NCBI RefSeq assembly: GCF_009755605.1
Contig: NZ_WPNZ01000001.1
Coordinates: 682,001 to 746,000, forward strand
Source: Streptomyces typhae
GTDB taxonomy: Bacteria > Actinomycetota > Actinomycetes > Streptomycetales > Streptomycetaceae
DNA: 64,000 nt
Reading direction: 5' to 3'
The notes beneath the pieces were generated by a model. It searched no databases. It was not told the DNA's origin and saw only the letters and a list, made by a program, of their open reading frames with translations. A program made the translations under genes and the position numbers. Shown here one piece after another: positions 1-6,847 of this stretch. Each line of letters starts with the position of its first letter. Position 1 is the stretch's first letter.

Positions 1-311
1 GTGAGCCGGTCGCCCGCGTGGACGGGGCGCGTGTAGGCGAACTTCTGGTCGCCGTGCACGACGCGGCTGTAGTCGAGACCCAGCTGGGGGTCGGAGATGA
101 CCTCACCCGCGGCCCGATAGGTGATCGCGAACACAAAGGTCGGCGGGGCGAGCACATCGGGGTGACCGAGAGCCTTGGCGGCCTCCGGGTCGGTGTACGC
201 GGGATTGGCGTCGCCCACCGCGACCGCGAACTCGCGGATCTTCTCGCGGCCGACCTCGTAGGGGTCGGTGGGCGGGTAGGACCGCCCCACGAAGGACTGG
301 TCGAGCGCCAT
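1..311 (-). CDS. MaoC-type dehydratase HadA, N-terminal part (cut by window edge)
   Basis: About 103 residues are visible, starting MALDQSFVGRSYPP from an ATG at 311 and running off the left edge. The sequence (YEVGREKIREFAVAVGD, then PAYTD and PPTFVFAIT) matches the N-terminal hot-dog half of the actinobacterial HadA/UPF0336 family. In that family HadA pairs with HadB as a (3R)-hydroxyacyl-ACP dehydratase of fatty acid elongation; that role is family knowledge, not shown here. A good Shine-Dalgarno, GGAGGT, lies 8 nt before the ATG. hadB and murB would be expected beyond the edge. It sits downstream of rpmG on the same strand but behind that gene's terminator. Confidence 0.85.
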   Translation of the reverse strand, partial: MALDQSFVGRSYPPTDPYEVGREKIREFAVAVGDANPAYTDPEAAKALGHPDVLAPPTFVFAITYRAAGEVISDPQLGLDYSRVVHGDQKFAYTRPVHAGDRL

Positions 312-343
312 GGCTCAGCACCTCCTGGCAGCTGGGTGGACAG

Positions 344-420
344 AATCGACAGGAACAGCAGGAACAACCGGGTCGACAGGGTCGACAGGAACAACAGGGT
401 CGACGAGGTCGACAGGGTGG
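344..420. repeat. GTCGACAGG-type short repeats between rpmG and the HadA gene
   Basis: A run of imperfect 9-12 bp units built on GTCGACAGG and AACAGCAGG fills the gap between the rpmG terminator and the HadA start. It looks like slippage-generated sequence. No conserved reading frame crosses it convincingly. Confidence 0.5.
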
Positions 421-430
421 GAAAACGACG

Positions 431-464
431 CGAGGCCGCCCCCGAGTGAACGGGGACGGCCTCG
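431..464 (-). terminator. Rho-independent terminator of rpmG
   Basis: Arms CGAGGCCG(C)CCCCG and CGGGG(A)CGGCCTCG enclose the loop AGTGAA. On the minus strand the hairpin is followed by a short T-rich stretch (CGTCGTTTT). It begins about 12 bp after the rpmG stop codon. Confidence 0.8.
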
Positions 465-476
465 TGTACGAGCCTT

Positions 477-641
477 TTATCGCGTTTCGCGGTGCGCGGT
501 GTGCGAGTTGCAGCGCGGGCAGTGCTTCTTCATCTCAAGACGGTCCGGGTTGTTACGCCGGTTCTTCTTGGTGATGTAGTTCCGCTCCTTGCACTCCACG
601 CAGGCCAGCGTGATCTTCGGGCGGACGTCGGTGGCAGCCAC
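477..641 (-). CDS. rpmG: 50S ribosomal protein L33
   Basis: A 54-residue protein, the usual length for L33. It has the two CxxC pairs (CVEC near residues 14-17, CPRC at 41-44) of the zinc-binding form and the family pattern [10 protein letters not shown]. The GTG start at 641 is chosen because it gives the canonical N-terminus [10 protein letters not shown] and has AAGGAG 7 nt upstream; a longer frame to 713 has no such support. L33 is part of the large ribosomal subunit near the E site. Two tRNA genes lie upstream on the same strand and a clear hairpin terminator follows. Confidence 0.97.
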
Positions 642-729
642 GTGAGTGCTCCTTGACGGACGGATGGACGGATGAACGCATAAAAGAGTAGCCGATCGGA
701 GGACCGACCCCACAATCGGCTACTGAGGG

Positions 730-802
730 TAGCGGTGACCGGACTTGAACCGGTGACACAGCGATTATGAGCCGCTTGCTCTACCGACTGAGCTACACCG
801 CT
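730..802 (-). tRNA. tRNA-Met (CAT)
   Basis: A 73-nt cloverleaf. The acceptor stem is AGCGGTG/CACCGCT with discriminator A. The D arm is GCTC..GAGC. The anticodon stem AGCGG/TCGCT holds loop CTCATAA, and the T arm is CCGGTTCAAGTCCGG. The 3' CCA is not encoded. The 5' end does not look like the usual bacterial initiator, so this is probably the elongator tRNA-Met. Confidence 0.95.
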
Positions 803-851
803 GCGATGCACTTCCGCTCCTCGCCCGGAGGCGAGGAACCTGGCACATCAG

Positions 852-924
852 AGCCCCAATGCGGAATCGAACCGCAGACCTTCTCCTTACCATGGAGACG
901 CTCTACCGACTGAGCTATTGGGGC
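852..924 (-). tRNA. tRNA-Thr (GGT)
   Basis: A 73-nt cloverleaf with acceptor stem GCCCCAA/TTGGGGC, D arm GCTC..GAGC, anticodon stem TCTCC/GGAGA around loop ATGGTAA (anticodon GGT, reads ACC), and T arm GCGGTTCGATTCCGC. CCA is not encoded. It lies about 50 bp upstream of tRNA-Met and is probably co-transcribed with it and rpmG. Confidence 0.95.
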
Positions 925-1164
925 GAGCGATGAAGACATTACACGGTTGCCCGCCGTTCGCCCAAATCCGTTTCGACCGGGGCCTCCGCGGGGAACGTGC
1001 GGGCCCGGATCGGGCCGTCTCACCCGCCTCACCAGCGATCATCCGGCACTCGCACCACACCGGTACGACTATTGCGTTCCTCCGCGAAGCGGGCCTGCCG
1101 CCGTCCTAGGCTCGACCCACGCTGCGTGATCTTGCCCGTCCCGCCCCCGAGCCACAGGAGCGCG

Positions 1165-2424
1165 ATGCCCGACAGCCGGCCGGAGCAGCCCCCGCCCGAA
1201 CCGCCCGAACCGCCGGACTCCCCCGAGGCGGGTTCGCTGCTGCTCTGCGGGGCACGCCTCACGGACGGCAGGACCGTGGACGTACGGCTCGGCGACGGCA
1301 GGATCGAGGCGGTCGGCACGGCGGGCAGCCTCAGCACCCGGGCCGCGCGCGTGGACCTGAGCGGCTACCTCCTGCTGCCGGCCGCCGCGGAGCCGCACGC
1401 GCACAGCGACACGGCGCTGACCGCGCTCTCCGAAGGCCCGGTCCCGTACGACGCCACGGTCGTGCAGCGGCGCGCCACCGAGGCCGCGCTGCTTCAGCTC
1501 GGGCACGGCGCGACGGCGCTGCGCTCGCATGTGCGGATCGGTGACGTACAGGGCCTCGACCCGCTGCAGGCGGTGCTCCAGGCGCGGCGTTCGCTGCGGG
1601 GGCTCGTGGATCTGTCCGTGGTGGCGGTGCCGCGGCTGCTGACCGGCGTCGCGGGCGCGGACGGTCTGGCGATGCTGCGGGACGCGCTGAGGATGGGTGC
1701 CTCCGTGGTGGGCGGCTGCCCCGATCTGGACCCCGATCCGACGGGGTACGTGGAGACGGCGCTCGACCTGGCCGCGGAGCACGGCTGCGCGGTGGATCTG
1801 CATACGGACGGCGGGGATCCGGCCCGCGTCGCACGGCTCGCCGCGATGGCGGGCGGGCTGCGGCGGGTGGCGATCGGGCCGTGCGGCGGGCTCGCGCGGC
1901 TGCCGGCGGACGTGGCCGCGCGGACGGCGGAGCGCCTCGCGGCGGCCGCCGTGACGGTGGTGTGCCTGCCGCAGGGCGGCTGCGGGTGCGCGGAGGGCCG
2001 GGACACGGCGCCGGTGCGGCTGCTGCACGGGGCCGGGGTGCGGCTCGCGGCGGGCAGCGGGGCGCTGCGGGACATGGCGAACCCGGTCGGCCGGGGCGAC
2101 CCGCTGGAGGCGGCGTACCTGCTGGCGTCCCGGCACGGGCTGCGCCCCGAGGAGGCGTACGCGGCGGTCAGCGCGGCGGCGCGGGCGGCGCTCGGCCTGC
2201 CGGAGGTCAGGGTGGAGGCGGGCTTCCCCGCCGAACTCCTCGCGGTACGCGGCGACACGCTCGCCGGTGCCCTGTCCCTGGCGTACAGCCGGATCGTCGT
2301 GCACCGGGGGCGCGTGGTGGCGCGGACGAGCGCGGTGCGGGAGTACTGCGACTCCGCGGCGGCGGTGGCGCTCGATCTGCCGCGGCAGGGGGTGCTGCGG
2401 CGGCAGCCCGGGAAGGGGGCTTGA
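1165..2424 (+). CDS. CodA-like amidohydrolase, probable pseudoenzyme
   Basis: 419 residues with the cytosine-deaminase type amidohydrolase layout. There is an N-terminal beta-sandwich piece, then the strand-1 metal motif HAH (78-80), DLH (H213), and a NPVGRGDPLEAA stretch that aligns with the CodA NPxGxxxxLQ region. The C-terminal strand YSRIVVHRGRVVART matches the CodA YSVRGGKVIAST end. Several CodA active-site positions are changed: the Glu of HCDE is Gly216, the His of ASHT is Pro239, and the metal Asp of GHDD is Gly299. I infer that classical deaminase chemistry is lost. The first 22 residues are Pro/Glu-rich. ATG 1165 is preceded by AGGAG; in-frame codons upstream reach back to 997 but run through untranslated-looking sequence. 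Confidence 0.8.
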   Translation: MPDSRPEQPPPEPPEPPDSPEAGSLLLCGARLTDGRTVDVRLGDGRIEAVGTAGSLSTRAARVDLSGYLLLPAAAEPHAHSDTALTALSEGPVPYDATVVQRRATEAALLQLGHGATALRSHVRIGDVQGLDPLQAVLQARRSLRGLVDLSVVAVPRLLTGVAGADGLAMLRDALRMGASVVGGCPDLDPDPTGYVETALDLAAEHGCAVDLHTDGGDPARVARLAAMAGGLRRVAIGPCGGLARLPADVAARTAERLAAAAVTVVCLPQGGCGCAEGRDTAPVRLLHGAGVRLAAGSGALRDMANPVGRGDPLEAAYLLASRHGLRPEEAYAAVSAAARAALGLPEVRVEAGFPAELLAVRGDTLAGALSLAYSRIVVHRGRVVARTSAVREYCDSAAAVALDLPRQGVLRRQPGKGA

Positions 2425-2483
2425 GGCGGCCGCGGGGGCGCGGGCGCCTTCCCGTCGCGGGCCGTGCATGCCTTGCGGCTGCG

Positions 2484-2643
2484 GGACCGCGATGTTGCCC
2501 CCCCCGGATGCGGGACGGCGACATGTCTCCCGGCTACCGGGCCTCGGTACGTCCCACTGCTGGCCGGACCGCGGTACGTCTCCCCCCTCCCGGACGGCGG
2601 TACGTCTCCCCCCTCCCGGACCGCGATACGTCTCCCGGCTGCC
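2484..2643. repeat. 26-bp tandem repeat, about six copies
   Basis: Units of the form GGACCGCGGTACGTCTCCC plus CCCTCCC start at 2566, 2592 and 2618 with exact 26-bp spacing. More diverged copies begin near 2484, 2513 and 2540. The array fills most of the gap between the amidohydrolase and the next gene. Copies are contiguous, without unique spacers. Frames run through it on both strands but have no start or family support. Confidence 0.8.
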
Positions 2644-2717
2644 GGTGCTTGCTGCATGTGGCCTGGTACGGGGCGTTCCGGCCGCGATCACGCGCGGGCT
2701 GCCGTACGGTCGGGAGC

Positions 2718-3374
2718 ATGCGCATTGTCATCGCTGGAGGTCATGGTCAGATCGCGCTGCGGCTGGAGCGTCTGCTCGCCGCGCGCGGTGAGGAAGCCGC
2801 CGGGACCATCCGTAACTCCGCGCACGAGGCCGATCTGCGGGACGCGGGCGCCGAACCGGTGCTGTGCGACCTCGAGTCGGCGTCCGTGGACGAGGTGGCC
2901 CGGCATCTGGAGGGCGCCCACGCGGTCGTGTTCGCCGCGGGGGCGGGTCCCGGCAGCGGGGTGGACCGCAAGAACACCGTGGACCGGGACGCGGCGATCC
3001 TGCTCGCGGACGCCGCGGAGCGCGCCGGGGTCCGCCGGTACGTCATGGTGTCGTCGATGGGCTCGGACCCGGACCACCCCGGCGACGAGGTCTTCGACGC
3101 CTATCTGCGGGCCAAGGGCGAGGCCGACGCGTCCGTACGCGGGCGGGCGGCCCTGGACTGGACGATCCTGCGCCCCGGCATGCTGACGGACGACGCGGGC
3201 ACGGGCCTCGTACGCCTGGAGGCCTCGACCGGTCGCGGCCCGATCCCGCGCGACGACGTGGCGGCGGTGCTCGCCGAGCTCCTGGAGACGCCGGCGACGG
3301 CGGGCCTGACGCTGGAGCTGGTCAGCGGGTCGACGCCGGTGTCGGTGGCGGTGAAGTCGGTGGCGGGGAACTGA
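2718..3374 (+). CDS. NAD(P)-binding Rossmann protein (atypical SDR, NAD(P)H-binding type)
   Basis: 218 residues. The N-terminus MRIVIAGGHGQIALRL carries the dinucleotide-binding glycine motif at residues 7-13. It is followed by the strand-4 stretch AHAVVFAAGAG, YVMVSSMGS and DWTILRPGMLTD, all typical of extended/atypical SDRs of the NAD(P)H-binding family (Pfam NAD_binding_10). The classical YxxxK is weak (AYLRAKGE). Substrate is unknown; relatives are often called NAD-dependent epimerase or stress reductases. ATG 2718 has only GGGAG immediately upstream, too close for a normal ribosome site, and TACGGT lies 7 nt before the ATG, so a leaderless transcript is possible. Confidence 0.8.
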   Translation: MRIVIAGGHGQIALRLERLLAARGEEAAGTIRNSAHEADLRDAGAEPVLCDLESASVDEVARHLEGAHAVVFAAGAGPGSGVDRKNTVDRDAAILLADAAERAGVRRYVMVSSMGSDPDHPGDEVFDAYLRAKGEADASVRGRAALDWTILRPGMLTDDAGTGLVRLEASTGRGPIPRDDVAAVLAELLETPATAGLTLELVSGSTPVSVAVKSVAGN

Positions 3375-3481
3375 GGCGGGCCGCGGCGGGCCCTCCGCCC
3401 TTCGGGGGGATGCCCCTCAGGACCGGATGCCCACGGGTATCGGAGGCCTCCGGACCAGATACCCCTCTGTGTCGGACAGGG

Positions 3482-3703
3482 TCAGAACAGGGGCAGTTGT
3501 CCCGGGAACTCCGGCACCACGTACCCGGCGAGGGTGGGCTGGACGCCGGTGAGCTGGGCGTGCTGACGGGACCCGGGGCATGAGACGAGGTCGCCCGCGC
3601 CGCGGGGGCCGGGCGGGTCGTGCCGGGCGAACCGCCCGCCGACGACCGCGATTTCACGACGGCACATGGGGCAGTGCCTGCGACGCGCTGAACTGGACGA
3701 CAT
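3482..3703 (-). CDS. Small conserved-looking protein with CPMC knuckle
   Basis: 73 residues. The N-terminus has HCPMCRREIAVVGGRFARHDPP and a later Cys (LVSCPGS), suggesting one partial zinc ribbon, although only CxxC plus a single Cys and nearby His are present. The C-terminus (GYVVPEFPGQLPLF) is hydrophobic. I recognise no family with certainty. Its stop is 108 bp from the convergent neighbour's, and it begins 19 bp beyond the stop of the deacetylase on the same strand, so it could be co-transcribed with it. Third-position GC is high, supporting a real gene. Confidence 0.6.
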   Translation of the reverse strand: MSSSSARRRHCPMCRREIAVVGGRFARHDPPGPRGAGDLVSCPGSRQHAQLTGVQPTLAGYVVPEFPGQLPLF

Positions 3704-3721
3704 GAGCCCAGTGTGCCCGTC

Positions 3722-4495
3722 TCAGCGCACCGGGAAGCCGAAGGAGTACCCCTGCTGCTTGAGCCGGGGGAGGATGGTGCGCAGGGCCTCGACGGTCTGG
3801 GTGCGGTCGCCGCCCGCGTCGTGGAAGAGGAGCGTGGGCCCGTTGGGCAGTTCCCGCTCGACGGTGGCGACGATGGCGGCCGTACCCGGAAGCTCGAAGT
3901 CCTTGGTGTCCACGTTCCAGCCGAGCGGGCGCATGCCGCGGGAGGCGGCGAGGTCGCGGCTGTAGGGCGTGAAGGCGCCGCCGGGCGCCCGGTAGTACAT
4001 GGGCCGTACGCCCCCGGAAGCCTTGGTGATCATGCGTTCGGCGTCGAGTATCTGCTGGGACTGGTAGGCCTGGGTGTCCTTGTCCATGGCGGTGTTGTGC
4101 GACACCGAGTGGTCGCACAGGCGGTGCCCTTCCGCGACGACCTTCTTCACGATGTCCGGGTGGGCCTGGGCCTGCGTTCCCACCATGCAGAACGTGGCCT
4201 TGACCTCGTACTGCCGCAGCAGGTCGAGCATTTGGGGGGTCCACTTGGGGTCGGGGCCGTCGTCGATGGTGATGTTGACGCCGCGCTTCCCCTTGTCCGA
4301 GGCGTGCGCGATGGTCGTCGAGACCCGCTTGCCGTTGTTGCCCGGCTTGGCCGGGGCGGTGGCCTCGGGCGGGGAGTCGTCCGCGTCGCCGGCCTGCGCG
4401 GTCCACACCGAGGCGCCGGTGGCGAGCATCATCACCCCGAGCGCCGCCCCGATGACCTTGCCGTACCAGACTCGCCCGCCACCGTGCCGTGCCAT
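3722..4495 (-). CDS. Polysaccharide deacetylase (NodB domain, CE4), membrane-anchored or secreted
   Basis: 257 residues. A basic N-terminus and hydrophobic segment (about 11-33) act as signal peptide or anchor, followed by a Pro/Asp-rich linker to about 60. The NodB domain has all five CE4 motifs: TIDDGPD (76-82, base Asp78 and metal Asp79), HSVSH (129-133, metal His), RAPGG (169-173), LGWNVDTKD (191-199), and LLFHDAGG (222-229, His225). The family removes acetyl groups from N-acetylglucosamine polymers, commonly peptidoglycan or chitin, outside the cell. Upstream at 4496-4691 lies a 196-bp gap with TGTAACGGGC-like and ACAATTCCG/ACAACTCC elements; no regulator is evident. Confidence 0.9.
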   Translation of the reverse strand: MARHGGGRVWYGKVIGAALGVMMLATGASVWTAQAGDADDSPPEATAPAKPGNNGKRVSTTIAHASDKGKRGVNITIDDGPDPKWTPQMLDLLRQYEVKATFCMVGTQAQAHPDIVKKVVAEGHRLCDHSVSHNTAMDKDTQAYQSQQILDAERMITKASGGVRPMYYRAPGGAFTPYSRDLAASRGMRPLGWNVDTKDFELPGTAAIVATVERELPNGPTLLFHDAGGDRTQTVEALRTILPRLKQQGYSFGFPVR

Positions 4496-4691
4496 GTCCG
4501 CCCCTCTCGCCCAGTCCCTCGCCCAACCCCGGTCGCGTCACGACCAACCGGCAGGACGAGGCATACGGGCGCCGGGATCCGCCCGTTACAGATCACGGAC
4601 AATTCCGGGTGCGTTCGGGGACAACTCCTCGCGAACGGTGTCTGGAAGCACACTGGTTGGCCTGTTCTCGCCACTCCTGGCGGCCTTCGGC

Positions 4692-5279
4692 CTACTGCGC
4701 CGCCTCCAACTGCGTACTGGGCGTCGGGCCGACGCCGACGTCCGCGACGTCCGAGGCCAGGAGCCAGCCCCCGCGGGCGCCCCGGATGAACTTCATCGTG
4801 TGCGGCAAGGAGAACTCCTCGTACTCCGGGGCTCCTTCAGCTACCTCAGCCGCGGTGAAGGGGTGGTGGAGCCGGGTGTCCTCGGTGACGCGGAGCGTCG
4901 CCGTGTCGCCGTCCACGGACGAGTCGACGACGCTGACGTCCACGACGGCCTTGGTGTAGCCACCGTCCAGGTCTTCGTACGCCTCGCCCTTGGTCACCAG
5001 CTTGGTGAAGTCGTCCTGGGCGCGGTCCGCCATGGAGGGGGTGGCCGCGGCGAGGGACGACCTCCTGAGGGATTTCAGGGGAGGATGCTCCGCGGTCACC
5101 ATGCTGGCCCGGGTCTGCAAATGGTTCTGCGCCATCCGCGCCAAAGCGTCGACCTCGCTCACGGAGAGTGCCGCAGAAGAAGGCACGCCGTGCCGGTCAG
5201 CCGCCGACGCCGCCAACCCGCCGGACAGCGCCACCACGGCGACGACAGCGGCTGTCCACCTCTTGCGTGCGCGCCTCAT
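4692..5279 (-). CDS. Secreted protein of unknown function
   Basis: 195 residues beginning MRRARKRWTAAVVAVVALSG, a Sec-type signal peptide with likely cleavage after ASAA near residue 27. The mature part is mixed alpha/beta in appearance, with a run (KAVVDVSVVDSSVDGDTATLRVTEDTRL) resembling the SnoaL/DUF4440-like strands often found before secreted amidase domains in streptomycetes. That resemblance is weak, and no amidase domain follows: the downstream 196 bp contain no continuation. It could be a stand-alone domain. The gene is followed by the deacetylase on the same strand. Confidence 0.7.
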   Translation of the reverse strand: MRRARKRWTAAVVAVVALSGGLAASAADRHGVPSSAALSVSEVDALARMAQNHLQTRASMVTAEHPPLKSLRRSSLAAATPSMADRAQDDFTKLVTKGEAYEDLDGGYTKAVVDVSVVDSSVDGDTATLRVTEDTRLHHPFTAAEVAEGAPEYEEFSLPHTMKFIRGARGGWLLASDVADVGVGPTPSTQLEAAQ

Positions 5280-5395
5280 GCATCCCCCCGGAAGCCCTTG
5301 AGCACGACTCGACCCACCCCTGGTTCACTGCCGTGATGCGACCGTCGCAGCGTGAGACAAGTCACCCTGTTTCGATTCTGCCCGAAAGGCTGCCC

Positions 5396-5447
5396 CCGGA
5401 GCGGCCCGATATACGCAAAAACCGGAGCGGCCTGATATACGCAAAAA
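5396..5447. repeat. Tandem 26-bp duplication next to tRNA-Tyr
   Basis: Two adjacent copies of a 26-bp unit beginning CCGGAGCGGCC and ending GATATACGCAAAAA, differing at one base. Copy 1 is 5396-5421, copy 2 is 5422-5447. The second copy supplies the A-tract (T-tract on the minus strand) of the tRNA-Tyr terminator. It is unusually AT-rich for the region. Confidence 0.85.
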
Positions 5448-5487
5448 CCCTCTCCGAACCTACGTGATCGCAGGTCGGAGAGGGTTT
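5443..5487 (-). terminator. Terminator downstream of tRNA-Tyr
   Basis: On the minus strand AAACCCTCTCCGACCT pairs with AGGTTCGGAGAGGGTTTTT around a roughly 10-nt loop. The stem is about 15-16 bp with one bulged base and ends in a run of T. It is a canonical intrinsic terminator for the tRNA gene. Confidence 0.9.
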
Positions 5488-5496
5488 CTCTCAGCG

Positions 5497-5578
5497 TGGC
5501 GGCGCCAGGATTCGAACCTGGGAAGGCTGAGCCGGCAGATTTACAGTCTGCTCCCTTTGGCCGCTCGGGCACACCGCC
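5497..5578 (-). tRNA. tRNA-Tyr (GTA)
   Basis: An 82-nt class II tRNA. The acceptor stem is GGCGGTG/CGCCGCC with discriminator A. The anticodon stem and loop are GCAGACTGTAAATCTGC with anticodon GTA. A long variable arm (CGGCTCAGCCTTC region) precedes the T arm CCAGGTTCGAATCCTGG. CCA is not encoded. Confidence 0.96.
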
Positions 5579-5774
5579 GGGTTTGCTGCCTCGCTCCGCT
5601 TGCGCGGCGCTCCGTGGCAACGACGTAAACGATACCTGATGACCGGGGGTGCTTCGCCACCCGATTGACCCGCACCTCGCGCGGGGGCAGTGGCTAGGCT
5701 TTGCGGATGCGGTCGGCGACTGAAGGCCGTGTACCCGCTGTGTACGCAGACACCGATACAAGGAGCCACAGGAC

Positions 5775-6263
5775 ATGGCCGACTCCAGTTTCGACATCGT
5801 CTCGAAGGTCGAGCGGCAGGAGGTCGACAACGCCCTCAACCAGACGGGCAAGGAGATCTCGCAGCGCTACGACTTCAAGAACGTCGGCGCCTCGATCTCC
5901 TGGTCGGGCGAGAAGATCTTGATGGAGGCGAACTCGGAGGACCGGGTCAAGGCGATCCTCGATGTCTTCCAGTCCAAGCTGATCAAGCGGGGCATCTCGC
6001 TGAAGGCCCTGGACGCGGGCGAGCCCCAGCTGTCGGGCAAGGAGTACAAGATCTTCGCCTCCATCGAGGAGGGCATCTCCCAGGAGAACGCGAAGAAGGT
6101 CGCGAAGATCATCCGCGATGAGGGCCCCAAGGGCGTCAAGGCGCAGGTGCAGGGCGACGAGCTGCGCGTCAGCTCCAAGAGCCGCGACGACCTTCAGGCC
6201 GTACAGGCGCTCCTGAAGGGCCAGGACTTCGACTTCGCCCTGCAGTTCGTGAACTACCGGTAG
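5775..6263 (+). CDS. yajQ: YajQ family nucleotide/cyclic-di-GMP-binding protein
   Basis: 162 residues, the normal length, starting [20 protein letters not shown]. It contains the family signatures QRYDFKN near residue 33, ISWSGEKI, and a C-terminal FALQFVNYR. The fold is two ferredoxin-like domains. Relatives in proteobacteria bind cyclic-di-GMP or nucleic acid; the actinobacterial role is not established. AAGGAG lies 9 nt before the ATG. The gene is monocistronic, with tRNA-Tyr divergent upstream and a strong hairpin downstream. Confidence 0.95.
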   Translation: MADSSFDIVSKVERQEVDNALNQTGKEISQRYDFKNVGASISWSGEKILMEANSEDRVKAILDVFQSKLIKRGISLKALDAGEPQLSGKEYKIFASIEEGISQENAKKVAKIIRDEGPKGVKAQVQGDELRVSSKSRDDLQAVQALLKGQDFDFALQFVNYR

Positions 6264-6284
6264 GGGTTCGGCAAACCATGACGG

Positions 6285-6315
6285 AGGGCGGGCACCCTGC
6301 TCGGGTGCCCGCCCT
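6285..6315 (+). terminator. Hairpin terminator after yajQ
   Basis: Arms AGGGCGGGCACCC and GGGTGCCCGCCCT form a perfect 13-bp stem around TGCTC, 21 bp after the yajQ stop. There is no long T-run, as is common in streptomycetes. It can serve both yajQ and the convergent GlsB-type gene. Confidence 0.85.
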
Positions 6316-6348
6316 TGCTGCTGGCCGCAGTCTGTGGTGGCGTCGCCG

Positions 6349-6615
6349 TCAGCGGCGCGAGTGGCCGAAGAGGATGCGGTACGCGACCAGCAGGACCAGG
6401 GAGCCTCCGATGGCCGCCAGCCACGTCGCGCCGTCGAAGAAGTGGTCGGCTATCGGGCGGTCGAGGAAGCGCGCGGAGATCCAGCCGCCGATGAACGCGC
6501 CGGCGATGCCGATCAGCGTCGTCCCGATGAATCCGCCGGGGTCGCGGCCCGGGAGCAGGATCTTGGCGGTGGCACCGGCGAGCAGTCCGAGAACGATCCA
6601 GCTGATGATGCCCAT
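6349..6615 (-). CDS. GlsB/YeaQ/YmgE family small membrane protein
   Basis: 88 residues starting MGIISWIVLGLLAGATAKIL, the family hallmark, with Gly-rich helix pairs (GGFIGTTLIGIAGAFIGGW) and three predicted membrane segments. It is described as transglycosylase-associated or stress-induced; biochemical function is unknown. ATG 6615 is chosen over a longer frame to 7047 because it gives the conserved N-terminus and has AGGCAGG upstream. It is divergent from the APC permease and convergent with yajQ. Confidence 0.9.
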   Translation of the reverse strand: MGIISWIVLGLLAGATAKILLPGRDPGGFIGTTLIGIAGAFIGGWISARFLDRPIADHFFDGATWLAAIGGSLVLLVAYRILFGHSRR

Positions 6616-6847
6616 GTGACCTGCCTTTTCATGCCGTTGCGTGCCTCTGAAGGCCGTTTCGTGCTGTTCGGCGTCTGGTCCGCGGCTGAGCTGCCGCCGC
6701 ATGTGACGCCCGTACGCGTTCTGTTGTGCGTGGGGCTCTTCTGCCCCCGTTTTCCCCTGTGACTCTTCGTACCTTTTCGTGTGCTGTTGTCCTGGAGGAC
6801 GACGTGCGGGGAGCGGGCGGTTCCCCGGCGTCAGTAGGGTGCGGCGC

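Noticed and set aside
2484..2643. Possible CRISPR array
   Set aside because: The 26-bp units are contiguous with no unique spacers and no cas genes are near; the same reasoning excludes the arrays at 8164, 42244, 46836 and 48214.
4496..5279. The secreted 195-residue protein as a frameshifted amidase
   Set aside because: No amidase-like sequence is visible in any frame of the downstream 196 bp.
730..5578. Integrated element or prophage at one of the three tRNA genes
   Set aside because: No integrase, excisionase or phage gene is present, and the flanking genes match the expected core order.
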